A DNA stretch of 47,748 nt from the IMG/VR virus record IMGVR_UViG_3300048997_000049, positions 1 to 47,748 of that record. One strand, given 5' to 3'. Below are positions 29,702 through 38,487 of the stretch, piece by piece (positions within the stretch are counted from its first letter, which is position 1; the number at the start of each line of letters is the position of its first letter). The translations under genes and the position numbers were made by a program. Source of the stretch: a virus. Under the pieces are notes generated by a model that worked only from the letters and a program-made list of their open reading frames with translations, had not been told where the DNA came from and ran no database searches.

Positions 29702-30955
29702 ATGGCGCCGCCAGGAAACATCCAAAGTATCGCGCTTCAGCTCGAAAAGGTGCGGAAGAATGTTCCGACCGCCTATGAGCAGGAGCACGTACTGTTGGAC
29801 ATGATCGACAAGAAAGACGTGGTTGACGCTTCAACCCGCAATATTCGCTTACCGATGTTGGTACGGCCCGGAGGCAAGGGGTCGCAAGGTACGGCGGATT
29901 TTGACGACATGGGTCGCGGTTCGGGGTCGATTTGGGATGTGGGAACTCTTTCGACCTTGCAATTCCGATGGGCTTTTGAAGTTTCAAAGCTCGCGGAGTA
30001 TGCGACCAAGGGCAAGGACAAGGCCATCGAAGACGTTGCTACCCGCGAAGTTGCGGAAGCGATGAAGATGTTCAAGCGGTTCTTAGACTGTGTGTACCAG
30101 ACGCCCGGTAACGGGCAGATGGACACCATCTCCGTAATCGCGGGGGCTACGCTTACCGTCGCAAACCCCAATATGTTTTACTTCAACCAGGATATTCAAG
30201 TGTACCCCACGGGTCTCGCTTCAGCGGCCCGCGGAATGTGTACCGTCACTCAGGTTGATCCGCTGCTGAAAACGATCACGGTCAATGCGCTTCCGGCTGG
30301 CACCATCGTCGGCGATGCGTTGGTCATCAACATTTCGCAAGGCGCAGGTGGCGCAAACCCCGTGTCTCTCGAAGGGTTGTTGTACAACCACGTAGACTCG
30401 GCCTCGGGCTCATGGAACAATTTACCGCGGTCTACGTACCCTGAAGTCTTGAAGACTCCGCATGTTGCCGCGGGGGGTGCGTCAATCACTCCGGCGCTTC
30501 GACGTTTGGGTGAGAACAAGTTGCGGCGAGTTCTCGGAGTCGACTTTGACGAAGAGATGGTCGCCTTTATGAACGTGGACCAGGAAGCCGCCTGGGAGAA
30601 CGTGGGGATCACAGTAACCACGAACATCATGCAGCAGATGGAGGGGAAGAACTCAGAAGATATGCTGAAGCGTCGGCCTCCGAAGACGTTCGGCGGCATT
30701 CCGATTAAGACTTCGATCCACGCGGCCATCCAACGGATTGATGTGCTCTGCCTCAAACATTGGGGCCGGGGCGTCACGAAGGAAGTTGATCTCTTCGAAG
30801 AGGGCGGTCAGACCGTGTTCCAATTGTACGGTCAGTCAGGCGGCCTTCTCGCGGGGTACATTTCGTACTTCGACACTGTATTTAACGTCTTCATGGACTG
30901 TCCTAGGTTTGGGTTGTTCTTTGATGGACTTGCCTTACCTGTTGGAGGTTACTAA
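29702..30955 (+). CDS. Major capsid protein (HK97 fold)
   Basis: A 417-residue protein with a strong AAAGGAGAAAATAT site, directly after the scaffold. Features typical of HK97-fold capsids include the spine-helix region (RWAFEVSKLAEYATKGKD), the P-domain beta sheet and a central insertion (VNPITVNALPAGT-like strand run, TVSVIAGATLTVANP), and C-terminal strands FGGIPIKTSIHAAIQRI and YISYFDTVFNVFMDCPRFG. It forms the icosahedral shell. No N-terminal delta domain or maturation protease is evident, which agrees with a separate scaffold. Confidence 0.85.
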   Translation: MAPPGNIQSIALQLEKVRKNVPTAYEQEHVLLDMIDKKDVVDASTRNIRLPMLVRPGGKGSQGTADFDDMGRGSGSIWDVGTLSTLQFRWAFEVSKLAEYATKGKDKAIEDVATREVAEAMKMFKRFLDCVYQTPGNGQMDTISVIAGATLTVANPNMFYFNQDIQVYPTGLASAARGMCTVTQVDPLLKTITVNALPAGTIVGDALVINISQGAGGANPVSLEGLLYNHVDSASGSWNNLPRSTYPEVLKTPHVAAGGASITPALRRLGENKLRRVLGVDFDEEMVAFMNVDQEAAWENVGITVTTNIMQQMEGKNSEDMLKRRPPKTFGGIPIKTSIHAAIQRIDVLCLKHWGRGVTKEVDLFEEGGQTVFQLYGQSGGLLAGYISYFDTVFNVFMDCPRFGLFFDGLALPVGGY

Positions 30956-31000
30956 TCTCGACTAACCTGGCTGGGGAGAACCGGGTGGCTGAGCGCAGTT

Positions 31001-31030
31001 AGGGGGATGTTCTGGGAAGGGCGTCCCCCT
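31001..31030 (+). terminator. Hairpin downstream of the major capsid gene
   Basis: AGGGGGA (31001-31007) pairs with TCCCCCT (31024-31030) across a 16-base loop, followed by TAAATTTC. The T run is poor, so this may be a partial terminator or a processing hairpin that keeps capsid mRNA abundant relative to downstream genes. Confidence 0.5.
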
Positions 31031-31052
31031 TAAATTTCAAAAAAAGGAGATT

Positions 31053-31496
31053 ATGATGGACAACGCATCGGCAGCAAGGGTAGCGGATACAAAAGCTGAA
31101 GATCGACCCGACCACTTTGAGGGACTTCCTGAAGAGACTCATATTGTGTCGGGAACCATCGTCGGCAACGGTTCAACAGAGCTTGCGTCGGAGAAAGCTC
31201 ACTTAAGCGCAAAAGTTATTAAGCTTGAGCGCACTCCGGCGGGCGGCATCGACTATCAACTCGCAATTGTCGTGAGCGAACCCGCACCGCCGAAAGCCGC
31301 TGAACCGTCGAAGCCTCAGGAAGACCCGAAATTCCTGGCGGCTGTTGACTACTTTATGAGCAAAGGTCAGTCAGAGACCGACGCTCGTAAGAAAGTCAAC
31401 CTGTTCGGAGTTGATCGCGTTCTGAAGGCCCGTGAAGCCGAACTTGACTCTGACTTGAAGAAAGCTTTGGAACCCGACGCTTCCTCACCGGGATAA
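31053..31496 (+). CDS. Hypothetical virion-region protein, 147 aa
   Basis: An AAGGAG site precedes two tandem ATG codons. The N-terminal part has a beta segment (THIVSGTIVGNGSTELASEK), the middle a proline-rich linker (PAPPKAAEPSKPQEDP), and the C-terminus a helical hairpin (LAAVDYFMSKGQSETDARKK, then DRVLKAREAELDSDL). It could be a minor head protein. No family is recognised. Confidence 0.65.
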   Translation: MMDNASAARVADTKAEDRPDHFEGLPEETHIVSGTIVGNGSTELASEKAHLSAKVIKLERTPAGGIDYQLAIVVSEPAPPKAAEPSKPQEDPKFLAAVDYFMSKGQSETDARKKVNLFGVDRVLKAREAELDSDLKKALEPDASSPG

Positions 31497-31497
31497 A

Positions 31498-32163
31498 ATG
31501 GCGCCCCGGACCCCAGAGCGTATCGAACACCACACCTGCCCTGAGCAGGTGGTTAATGAGTTGCGGCTCGCCGGAGGTAGCAATATCTTCGGTGAGCCTA
31601 ACTTTCGTGTCGTGTGGGGTTATGATCGGATCATTCCCATCCACGGCGAGTGGCAGGATTTTGAGCAATTTGTCGGGAAGCTCACGGACAAGATTACCGG
31701 GTATACCGAAACTCGCAAGTTTACAAAGCTTGTTAAGAGCGTTATTGAAACTCGCATGGTGCCAAAATACCTACCGGGAAATTGTTGGCACCTCGAAATG
31801 TGGCGACCACCTGAAGAGTATGGCTCACCTGAAGACTGGGGAAAACAAGGTGAGGAAGTTGTCGGGTACATGACGCTCGATACTGCGGGGCCGTATCCCA
31901 CCCGTGGTGAATACGAACTTTGCTACCCGTTAACTCACGACGGTACAAGTCGGGGTACACCAATTCCGCTTGTATCAACCGTGGTGAGCGATTTGGTAAA
32001 GATGATCGTCTTTAGTCGAAACAATTTTAGCTTACAACAAAGAAGGGCGGCAATAGAACAAGAACAAGTTAGGAAAGATAACGGGTACGTTCGAGTGGCA
32101 CAAGATGTCTTGAATGAAGCAAGACGCCCATTTTTGGGTGAAGCGTTTATCGTCAGACCTTAA
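31498..32163 (+). CDS. Hypothetical structural protein, 221 aa
   Basis: Begins one base after the previous stop. The sequence is mixed alpha/beta with many aromatic residues (NFRVVWGYDRIIPIHGEW, then YLPGNCWHLEMWRPPEEYG and GEYELCYPLTHDG), ending in a long helix (VSDLVKMIVFSRNNFSLQQ). Position between capsid and connector genes suggests a head-completion or connector role. No family is recognised. Confidence 0.65.
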   Translation: MAPRTPERIEHHTCPEQVVNELRLAGGSNIFGEPNFRVVWGYDRIIPIHGEWQDFEQFVGKLTDKITGYTETRKFTKLVKSVIETRMVPKYLPGNCWHLEMWRPPEEYGSPEDWGKQGEEVVGYMTLDTAGPYPTRGEYELCYPLTHDGTSRGTPIPLVSTVVSDLVKMIVFSRNNFSLQQRRAAIEQEQVRKDNGYVRVAQDVLNEARRPFLGEAFIVRP

Positions 32164-32174
32164 AGGAGGTCGTG

Positions 32175-33044
32175 ATGTCACAGGTAAGTTTGGTAATTAA
32201 TGTTGGGAGTCGCTCACAATCGCATCAGAATGGTTTGTCGGGTACTTGGACGGTATCTGGAAAAGAAAAGAACGAATTTGGGCTGTTGGTCATTTATCCG
32301 ACGGTTGAGATTCAGGACATCGGGGACAACCGCCGGACAACTCATTTTCTGAAGTCAAGGCCGATTGCGCGAGACATCGTGGGGAACCAGTCGGACGCCG
32401 CGGCGCACTCATTTGGTTCACCTGGTTCAAAAGAAAAGTGGGGTTTGCTGCTCTGTGAGGCTGAACCTGACATCCCCCGTGACCTTGAAAATGCGCTGGA
32501 AGAAGAAGCCCTCTTCCTCAATGAAAATACACCCGATATTAAGATGAAGAAAGACCCAAAGTCAGGCGCGTTGGTCGCCTTGAACATCGAAGATGAAAAG
32601 ATCAAGGTTAGAAAAATCGAATTGTCAGAACAGGTACAAACCTTACGAGCAGAGTTTGAGAAGGAGTGCCGTCGCCTCGTAATGAAAACAGAGGTACAAA
32701 AGGCACGAAAAACGTACCTAACTGAGTGTCAACGTCTTGTCGCAGAAGCTGATAAGATGTGGGCCACCGGTAAAGATCAGGTACGAGCGTCGATCAACGA
32801 ACTTCACATAGATGCTTGTACCTTTTTGGGGCAAGAGCGCCCTTGGTGCTACGTACCGCAGGAGCTTGTCGATTGCCCAGGGTGTGGTGCGAAAATCAAG
32901 GATGACATCTTAACCTGCCCGCAATGCGGCGGGTGGCTCGCCGAGGGAATTAAAGAGCTTCGGCAGATGCATACCAAAGATCGCGCAATGGCGATGTATC
33001 CTAACCGTTATGAGAAAACGACCATTAGCGCCGAAGGGGTCTAA
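32175..33044 (+). CDS. Zinc-ribbon coiled-coil virion-region protein, 289 aa
   Basis: A perfect AAAGGAGG site precedes the ATG at 32175. A beta N-terminal half (FGLLVIYPTVEIQDIGDN) is followed by a coiled coil (KIELSEQVQTLRAEFEKECR) and a C-terminal zinc ribbon CPGCG plus CPQCG at about residues 234-255. It is the second zinc ribbon in the structural region; the first lies in the portal. Possibly a head-completion or tail-adaptor protein. No family is recognised. Confidence 0.7.
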   Translation: MSQVSLVINVGSRSQSHQNGLSGTWTVSGKEKNEFGLLVIYPTVEIQDIGDNRRTTHFLKSRPIARDIVGNQSDAAAHSFGSPGSKEKWGLLLCEAEPDIPRDLENALEEEALFLNENTPDIKMKKDPKSGALVALNIEDEKIKVRKIELSEQVQTLRAEFEKECRRLVMKTEVQKARKTYLTECQRLVAEADKMWATGKDQVRASINELHIDACTFLGQERPWCYVPQELVDCPGCGAKIKDDILTCPQCGGWLAEGIKELRQMHTKDRAMAMYPNRYEKTTISAEGV

Positions 33045-33824
33045 ATGCCCGTATTAGGTTCATCAACGTATCAAACGGTTGAGGACGTTCTCAACCGTGC
33101 GAGAATGATCCTAAACGACTCTGAAGTCGTAGGCGGGGACGTGTTGACCGACACGGCCCCGTTTACCTTCGATCTTGTTAACGGGGCATATGAAAAAGTG
33201 CAAGCGGACCTGTCAACCTACGGTATTGAAACTTACGTTACCGACTGGTGGTTGATTGGACTGCCAGTCGTGCCGACCGTCGATCCCGAAGCGCGGTTGA
33301 TTATCGACGATACGGGAACTAACATCATTTACCCAAACGGAGTGGGGAATGTATTTAGCCTAACTCCGCAACTTCCGGTAGATTTGGTCGTGCCACTGCG
33401 AGTTTGGGAGCGTCAGACAAATACGACAAATATCCTCGGACCGCCTATGTGGCAACCTAACGGTGGGTTGTGTAGTCGTCAGCAACAAAGTTGTTTAGGC
33501 GAGTGGGAGTGGAAGGCCGACGGTCTGCGGTTTCGCGGTGCGTTGCAATCCCAAGACCTTAAGATCATGGGCGAAAAGTCGTTGCCTAAATTGGCAGCCC
33601 CAACCGACCCCGTGCCCATTCGTGGGGTAACAAACGCGGCAGCGTACTACATGGCGAAGATTTTTACTGAGTCACGCGGCGGTGCAGTTGCCCCAATTTT
33701 TGCGAAAGATGCACAAGATGAGATTTTCAACATTCAATCAACTTCGGTGCGACGACGACAGCGAAAACAAGTTCGTAGACGACCATACTCGGGAGGCGGC
33801 GGACGACGGTCGCTACCGATCTAA
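33045..33824 (+). CDS. Head-tail connector (adaptor, tail tubular A-like), 259 aa
   Basis: The N-terminus TVEDVLNRARMILNDSEVVG and FDLVNGAYEKVQADLSTYG shows the four-helix layout of podovirus adaptor proteins (T7 gp11/P22 gp4 type). A beta insertion follows, then the helix VTNAAAYYMAKIFTESRGG and a basic C-terminal tail (RRRQRKQVRRRPYSGGGG). It would form the ring under the portal. Its ATG directly follows the previous stop. Confidence 0.72.
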   Translation: MPVLGSSTYQTVEDVLNRARMILNDSEVVGGDVLTDTAPFTFDLVNGAYEKVQADLSTYGIETYVTDWWLIGLPVVPTVDPEARLIIDDTGTNIIYPNGVGNVFSLTPQLPVDLVVPLRVWERQTNTTNILGPPMWQPNGGLCSRQQQSCLGEWEWKADGLRFRGALQSQDLKIMGEKSLPKLAAPTDPVPIRGVTNAAAYYMAKIFTESRGGAVAPIFAKDAQDEIFNIQSTSVRRRQRKQVRRRPYSGGGGRRSLPI

Positions 33825-33835
33825 CGGAGGAAACA

Positions 33836-34207
33836 ATGTCATTAAAAATTTCAGTTACAAGCATGAATACCGCGGGTCAGCAGGTTCGCATCTTGTTCAA
33901 CGTCATTCCGACAGGGAATTATGTCACTGGCGGCGATACGTTGGACTTTAGTCAGATGGTTCAAGACCCAGCGTTTCAGGGTATTTTTGGAAACATTCCC
34001 TCGTCACAGCCAGCGCAGCAAATTGACGTGTGGGGTCAAAACGGTGACCTCGGTAACCATTATTACCCCGTGGTTGGTTCGCTTCAGACAAACAACAAAC
34101 TGAAGATTGATTCTGCATTTAACACTGAGCTTAGCGCGGCAGCGTATCCTGCGCCCGTATTGGCCGATAAGATCGTCGGCGAAGCAATTTTTGCAAAACT
34201 GCTGTAA
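33836..34207 (+). CDS. Small beta-rich structural protein, 123 aa
   Basis: GGAGGAAACA precedes the ATG. The product (MSLKISVTSMNTAGQQVRIL, then GNYVTGGDTLDFSQM and NGDLGNHYYPVVGSLQTNN) is a single beta-sandwich-like domain located between connector and nozzle genes. It could be a head decoration or a tail-ring protein. No family is recognised. Confidence 0.65.
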   Translation: MSLKISVTSMNTAGQQVRILFNVIPTGNYVTGGDTLDFSQMVQDPAFQGIFGNIPSSQPAQQIDVWGQNGDLGNHYYPVVGSLQTNNKLKIDSAFNTELSAAAYPAPVLADKIVGEAIFAKLL

Positions 34208-34243
34208 GGGAGAACCGTTACGCTTTATCCAGACCTACAGGAC

Positions 34244-37200
34244 GTGCCGATTGAGGTCTTCGGCGGTTATAATCCTGCCATACCTCCTCAGGATTTGCCG
34301 CCGGGCGCTTCACCCGCTTGTCAGGACGTGGTGTTCCCGATGGGGACGGTACGTACTCGCGGAGGTCTGCAAGCGCAGTTCGCAGGCGGGCCTATTCCTG
34401 GCGGGGCGAACATTAACGGTTTGAAGACATTTACGACGCCTCAACTTGTAAGCGAATTAATGGCCTGGGACTCACTTGGTAATCTTTACAAAGAAAATCC
34501 TCAAGGTACGTTAAACCTGTTATTCACAAGGCCTTACCACGATCTCTTCTACCAATCAAATACAATCTTCGGCCGTGAATATCAGGCATTTTTCAACTCA
34601 ACCGGCGGGTTTGACATTCCTCGACAATATGATGATCTTAACTGGGACCGAGTAAGTCACGGGGGTCCTGGGGCTGCGCCGACGGCCGCTGATTCTGGAA
34701 CCGCGGGAAACATTGTAGCGGGTAAACACCAAGTTAGCGTCTGTTTCATCAATAGGCAAGGTTGGATTTCGATGCCTGCGCCTAACCCCACGACCTGGAC
34801 AGCAGCAGGATCGAAGCAAGTTGACCTTTCTAACATTGCTGTAGGTCCTTCTAACATTATCGCCAGGCTGCTTATATTCACCCCTGTGATTACCGCGCCC
34901 GCTGTTACGGGGAGTTTTTATTCACTGCCGACTGGCACGCAGCAACTTGCCACTCCGACGGCAATGCTTATTAACGACAATACCACGACAACGCTTACCG
35001 TCGACTTTACCGATACGATTCTCATCGCAGGTTTTCAGGCAAATTTTCTCTTTACACAGCGAGTGTTGGGAGAATGCGCGTTTACAGCGGGATATAACTC
35101 ACGGGTCGTCTGGCTTGGGGAGCGGAATCGGCAACAGAACTTTGTGAACATGGACTTTGAAGGTGGGTTTAGCGGCACTCCTGCATCAACTTCAACTGGG
35201 CCGAATAGCCCTTCGATTGCCGCAAATGGTCCTCACGCTAACGTTGCTTGGACTTCACCAGGTAACGTTTTTGTAGTTGACGGGATTGTATCATCTGCCT
35301 CATTATTACCATCAAGGGGTACCGATCTACTTAACGTTTCAGGTTATGGATTTGCCATTCCTTCTAACGCCACAATTACCGGTATTATCGTGAGAGCGCT
35401 TTCAGGTTCAACTGACGGGCAAATCAGCTTTAATCTAGTAGTTCTTCGTAAGGCTGGAGCGATCACTGGTACCGATCACTCTAACGGAGTTAATTTACCC
35501 CCTGGATTAGCAAATCAAATTTATGGAAATAGCCTTGATATGTGGGGTACGACATGGACTCCTGCTGACATTAATAACCCCGGTTTTGGCATCACATTTT
35601 TTGCCTTGCACAATACTATTTCTGGCCCAGCTGCTACAGTAAACATAGACTATGTTTCTATCGAGGTTTTTTATACAACTCCTGGCGCTGGTGCTGTACC
35701 GCTAGGTTGGACAGCTGGCGCAAGTAATGCAGGAGGTTCATCAGCAAATGCCGGTGGATTTCCTGGCGATTGGCAAGAGGCTTATGCCATTACCGGTGAC
35801 GGCGCAACAGCAATTCGCGGACAAATTACCCAGTCCGCGTATCAAGATTATCTTAATGTGCCGTTGATCGCACGTGACACCGCATATCGCGTCAGAGCGC
35901 GTGTAAGAATCTCTGGGGCCATCTCTCAGGGCACCCTACACATCAATTTACAATCGACATCGGGCGCATTTGTGACCCCTGGCCTTGCCGTACAAGTAAA
36001 TCAAGCAACGGCAGATTATGCTGAGTTCGATGGGTTACTAACGACGGCGTTAGTATCTCCGCCTACTGACCTTTTACTTCAGGTATACGTCGATGGCACT
36101 CCTACGAACAACGGGATATTTTTAGTTGACTCAATCGAAGTCTACCCAACAAATATCCCTTACAATTATTCAACAGCCTGGTTCTCACACGCTTTTAATC
36201 CAGAGTCTTACGATAACACCCTAAGCGCCATTCAGGTGCGACCGAACGATGGCCAGCAACTTCGCGCGGGTTTTTCGATCCGCAATAATTACTACCTTGC
36301 CAAGGACCATTACCTGTGTTATGTTACCGACGACGGGGTGAACGAACCAGCATCTTGGCCTGTTAACGAGGTGTCTTCAACCATCGGTATCTGCGGTCCT
36401 AATGCGTGGGACGTAACTGAAGAGTGGGGTGTCTTCGTCGAACGATCAGGAGCCTACGTCATTTGGGGAGCAGATCCAGTAAAAATTACACCTGAGATTC
36501 AGGAAGACGCCTCTCAAACCGGCAAGATCGTCTGGAACTCGATAAATTGGCAGTTTGGTCATACGATCTGGGTTCGTATTGATCGCACAAATAAACGAGT
36601 TCTAATTGGCGCTCCCGTGAATGGTGCAACTTCACCAAACGCGGTCTTTGTCTTAGACTTTGTGTGGCTTGACAACGCTCAGGATATCGCAAGCTCGCCC
36701 ATCGTGACGTACTCTGCATTTACGGGCAAAATTTTAGCCCATGGGCGCGGTCGTCGCTGGACCTATTGGAACATCACGGCTAATTCAATGTGCTTCGCGG
36801 AGCGTGCTGACGGCACCTCACAACCATTCTTTGGCAATGGTTCATCAAACGGAAAAATTTATAAGCAAGTTGACGCACCGACGCAGTTGTCCGATGATGG
36901 CGCCCCTATCAATGGGTATTGGCAGTCGCACTTTGCACCATCGTCAGTTGAAGAACAAATTATGCACCTCGGCGGGCATCGCAAACTGTTCGGTTACCTG
37001 AAATTCCGCGCAATCGGTTTGGGGAATATGCTACTTACAATTTTTACCTCAAATCGTACAACCACGCTACGCGGTTATATGCTTTCGACTGTTCCCGCAG
37101 GCGACGGCGGACGACCCGTGAATATGCACGCCGAACGATTTTCGATCCGCATTGGTACAAACGCGGTGGGACAGTGGTTTCAGCTTGAAAAACTTTCTCC

Positions 37201-37249
37201 GCAATTAAAAATGGCACCGACGATTGTAGTACGAGGAGTTTCGCAATGA
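34244..37249 (+). CDS. Nozzle-like large tail protein with carbohydrate-binding-type insertions, about 1001 aa
   Basis: The opening VFGGYNPAIPPQDLPPGA, then CQDVVFPMGTVRTRGG, resembles the start of podovirus tail tubular B/nozzle proteins. Two beta-sandwich insertions follow: one at about residues 350-480 (FVVDGIVSSASLL, with FAIPSNATITGIIVRAL) and a jelly-roll like carbohydrate-binding module at about 490-650 (YRVRARVRISGAISQGTLHI). The C-terminal part (YVIWGADPVKITPEIQ, then YSAFTGKILAHGRGRRWTY) returns to propeller-like repeats. It would form the tail tube tip and contact the cell surface. The start is unclear: GTG at 34244 is used, but codons upstream read TLYPDLQD in frame right after a GGGAG site. 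Confidence 0.75.
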   Translation: MPIEVFGGYNPAIPPQDLPPGASPACQDVVFPMGTVRTRGGLQAQFAGGPIPGGANINGLKTFTTPQLVSELMAWDSLGNLYKENPQGTLNLLFTRPYHDLFYQSNTIFGREYQAFFNSTGGFDIPRQYDDLNWDRVSHGGPGAAPTAADSGTAGNIVAGKHQVSVCFINRQGWISMPAPNPTTWTAAGSKQVDLSNIAVGPSNIIARLLIFTPVITAPAVTGSFYSLPTGTQQLATPTAMLINDNTTTTLTVDFTDTILIAGFQANFLFTQRVLGECAFTAGYNSRVVWLGERNRQQNFVNMDFEGGFSGTPASTSTGPNSPSIAANGPHANVAWTSPGNVFVVDGIVSSASLLPSRGTDLLNVSGYGFAIPSNATITGIIVRALSGSTDGQISFNLVVLRKAGAITGTDHSNGVNLPPGLANQIYGNSLDMWGTTWTPADINNPGFGITFFALHNTISGPAATVNIDYVSIEVFYTTPGAGAVPLGWTAGASNAGGSSANAGGFPGDWQEAYAITGDGATAIRGQITQSAYQDYLNVPLIARDTAYRVRARVRISGAISQGTLHINLQSTSGAFVTPGLAVQVNQATADYAEFDGLLTTALVSPPTDLLLQVYVDGTPTNNGIFLVDSIEVYPTNIPYNYSTAWFSHAFNPESYDNTLSAIQVRPNDGQQLRAGFSIRNNYYLAKDHYLCYVTDDGVNEPASWPVNEVSSTIGICGPNAWDVTEEWGVFVERSGAYVIWGADPVKITPEIQEDASQTGKIVWNSINWQFGHTIWVRIDRTNKRVLIGAPVNGATSPNAVFVLDFVWLDNAQDIASSPIVTYSAFTGKILAHGRGRRWTYWNITANSMCFAERADGTSQPFFGNGSSNGKIYKQVDAPTQLSDDGAPINGYWQSHFAPSSVEEQIMHLGGHRKLFGYLKFRAIGLGNMLLTIFTSNRTTTLRGYMLSTVPAGDGGRPVNMHAERFSIRIGTNAVGQWFQLEKLSPQLKMAPTIVVRGVSQ

Positions 37250-37437
37250 TGAAGCTCTGTGAAGGTTTCGACTGTGTACAGTGGGCGCAGTGGCGGGCAA
37301 CGTTACCCGACAAGTCCCACAAACTTTTTTGTCAACCTCACAAGGATAAGATTGAAAAACTTTCAAAAGATGTAAAATTCATCTTTGTAGGAGCGATTCC
37401 CGATGGCATTTCAGATACCCAACTTAGACAAAATTAG
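37246..37437 (+). CDS. Small cysteine-containing protein, 63 aa
   Basis: GAGGAG lies seven bases before the ATG at 37246, which overlaps the nozzle stop. The sequence MMKLCEGFDCVQWAQW, then KSHKLFCQPHKDKIEKL, has two Cys and two His arranged like a small zinc finger. The C-terminus is a short beta/helix segment. No family is recognised; it may be a minor tail or assembly protein. The last 35 bases are overlapped by the next gene. Confidence 0.6.
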   Translation: MMKLCEGFDCVQWAQWRATLPDKSHKLFCQPHKDKIEKLSKDVKFIFVGAIPDGISDTQLRQN

Positions 37438-37564
37438 TAAGGAAGACCCGAAACTTGGCGAAGCATTGCAGAAGGTGCAGGTGTACGTAGGTCAAAATGT
37501 CACGACGGCGGCGGGGAACAAACAAACTCCCCCGAGCGGGTTTGTGAATCCGAGTGGCACATGA
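37403..37564 (+). CDS. Small tail-region protein, 53 aa
   Basis: The ATG lies within the previous gene and the stop overlaps the next start (ATGA). The product (MAFQIPNLDKISKEDPKLGE, then ALQKVQVYVGQNVTTAAG, PPSGFVNPSGT) has the shape of a trimerising tail stub: a short helix followed by a Gly/Pro-rich end, as in minor tail-fibre proteins of related soil phages. Overlap on both sides supports translation. Confidence 0.6.
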   Translation: MAFQIPNLDKISKEDPKLGEALQKVQVYVGQNVTTAAGNKQTPPSGFVNPSGT

Positions 37565-37956
37565 TTATCATCAGAAAATTTGAATCTGAAGATATCCCGC
37601 GCCTTGTTTGTTTGCACCAAAAGCAAGGTTTGAACTACGACTTACCAAAAATTAAGGAAGGTAATATACTCGGCGCCGTCGTCGAAGAGGATTGTGTCGT
37701 TACCAACGTTTTGCTACTTAGGCGTACCGCAGAAATTTACTGGATTTTTGACCCTGAAGGTACAAAGCGAGACAAGTTGGGACGGTTTCTAGCATTAAGC
37801 CGGGAGCTTCCGCTAATTGCAAAACATGGCGGGTATGAAGATCTTCACTGTTGGATACCGCCCGAGATTTCGCAGGATAAAAAGTTCGACGCAACAATGC
37901 ACAGGATGGGTTGGACCCGTCCCCTGTGGACATCGTATGCCATGGAGGTAAAGTAA
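37561..37956 (+). CDS. GNAT-like N-acetyltransferase, 131 aa
   Basis: The N-terminus IIIRKFESEDIPRLVCLHQ and the strand-helix run ILGAVVEEDCVVTNVLLLRR, then LALSRELPLIAKHGGYEDL, fit the GNAT fold, with a short helix after a strand where the acetyl-CoA loop should lie; the loop motif itself is poorly conserved. Similar GNAT-like genes occur among phage tail genes with no proven substrate. ATGA overlap upstream, next gene directly downstream. A virion-associated or host-modifying role cannot be decided from sequence. Confidence 0.65.
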   Translation: MIIIRKFESEDIPRLVCLHQKQGLNYDLPKIKEGNILGAVVEEDCVVTNVLLLRRTAEIYWIFDPEGTKRDKLGRFLALSRELPLIAKHGGYEDLHCWIPPEISQDKKFDATMHRMGWTRPLWTSYAMEVK

Positions 37957-38487
37957 ATGGCGCGTGGACAATCGGCTGCGGCAAGTGGTCAACTGAATAC
38001 TACGAATCAGATAGGTGCGGGAGCGCTTGACAGGTCGAAACAACAGCAAGACGCGCTAACTCCTGGTTATACTTCGCTAATGGATACGGGTTATCTTAAT
38101 CCTGAAGAGGCGTCAGCGGCTACCACAAGCGAAATGGGCGCGGCGACACAACCGTTTGAGACTCAAAATTTTAACGCTTCTAACCGTGCCGCTTCGACAA
38201 GAAATGCTTCAGATTTAACGGCGCAGCAAGATCAACTTGCGCTCGATCAAGGGCGAACGGCGGGAGATGCAGCTGCAAACTTACAAAAAGAAAAGATGGC
38301 GAATCAAGAGGCGGGCATGTATGGCTTAAGTCACGAAGCCGATCAGTCCCAACAGCTTGGTGAATCAATGTACGGGTTAGGGCCGTCAACATTACAAGCT
38401 CGTGCCGCAGGACAGTCTGGAGATCAATTAGCCGCTGGGTACATTGACGCGGCGGCGGGCGGAATTAAAGCCCTGAAAGGAAAATAA
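37957..38487 (+). CDS. Ejection-type internal virion protein, small, 176 aa
   Basis: Ala/Gln/Gly-rich and mostly helical (MARGQSAAASGQLNTTNQIG, then LDRSKQQQDALTPGYTSLM and ASDLTAQQDQLALDQGR), without transmembrane segments. This composition and the position before two further internal-type proteins suggest the first of a set of three ejection proteins, which line the head and form a channel in the cell envelope. It starts at the previous stop and ends just before the next GTG. Confidence 0.6.
   Translation: MARGQSAAASGQLNTTNQIGAGALDRSKQQQDALTPGYTSLMDTGYLNPEEASAATTSEMGAATQPFETQNFNASNRAASTRNASDLTAQQDQLALDQGRTAGDAAANLQKEKMANQEAGMYGLSHEADQSQQLGESMYGLGPSTLQARAAGQSGDQLAAGYIDAAAGGIKALKGK

Noticed and set aside
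30956-31052. A tRNA-like or structured RNA between capsid and next gene
   Set aside because: Only one good stem (31001-31030) forms; the remaining pairings are too short to support an RNA gene.
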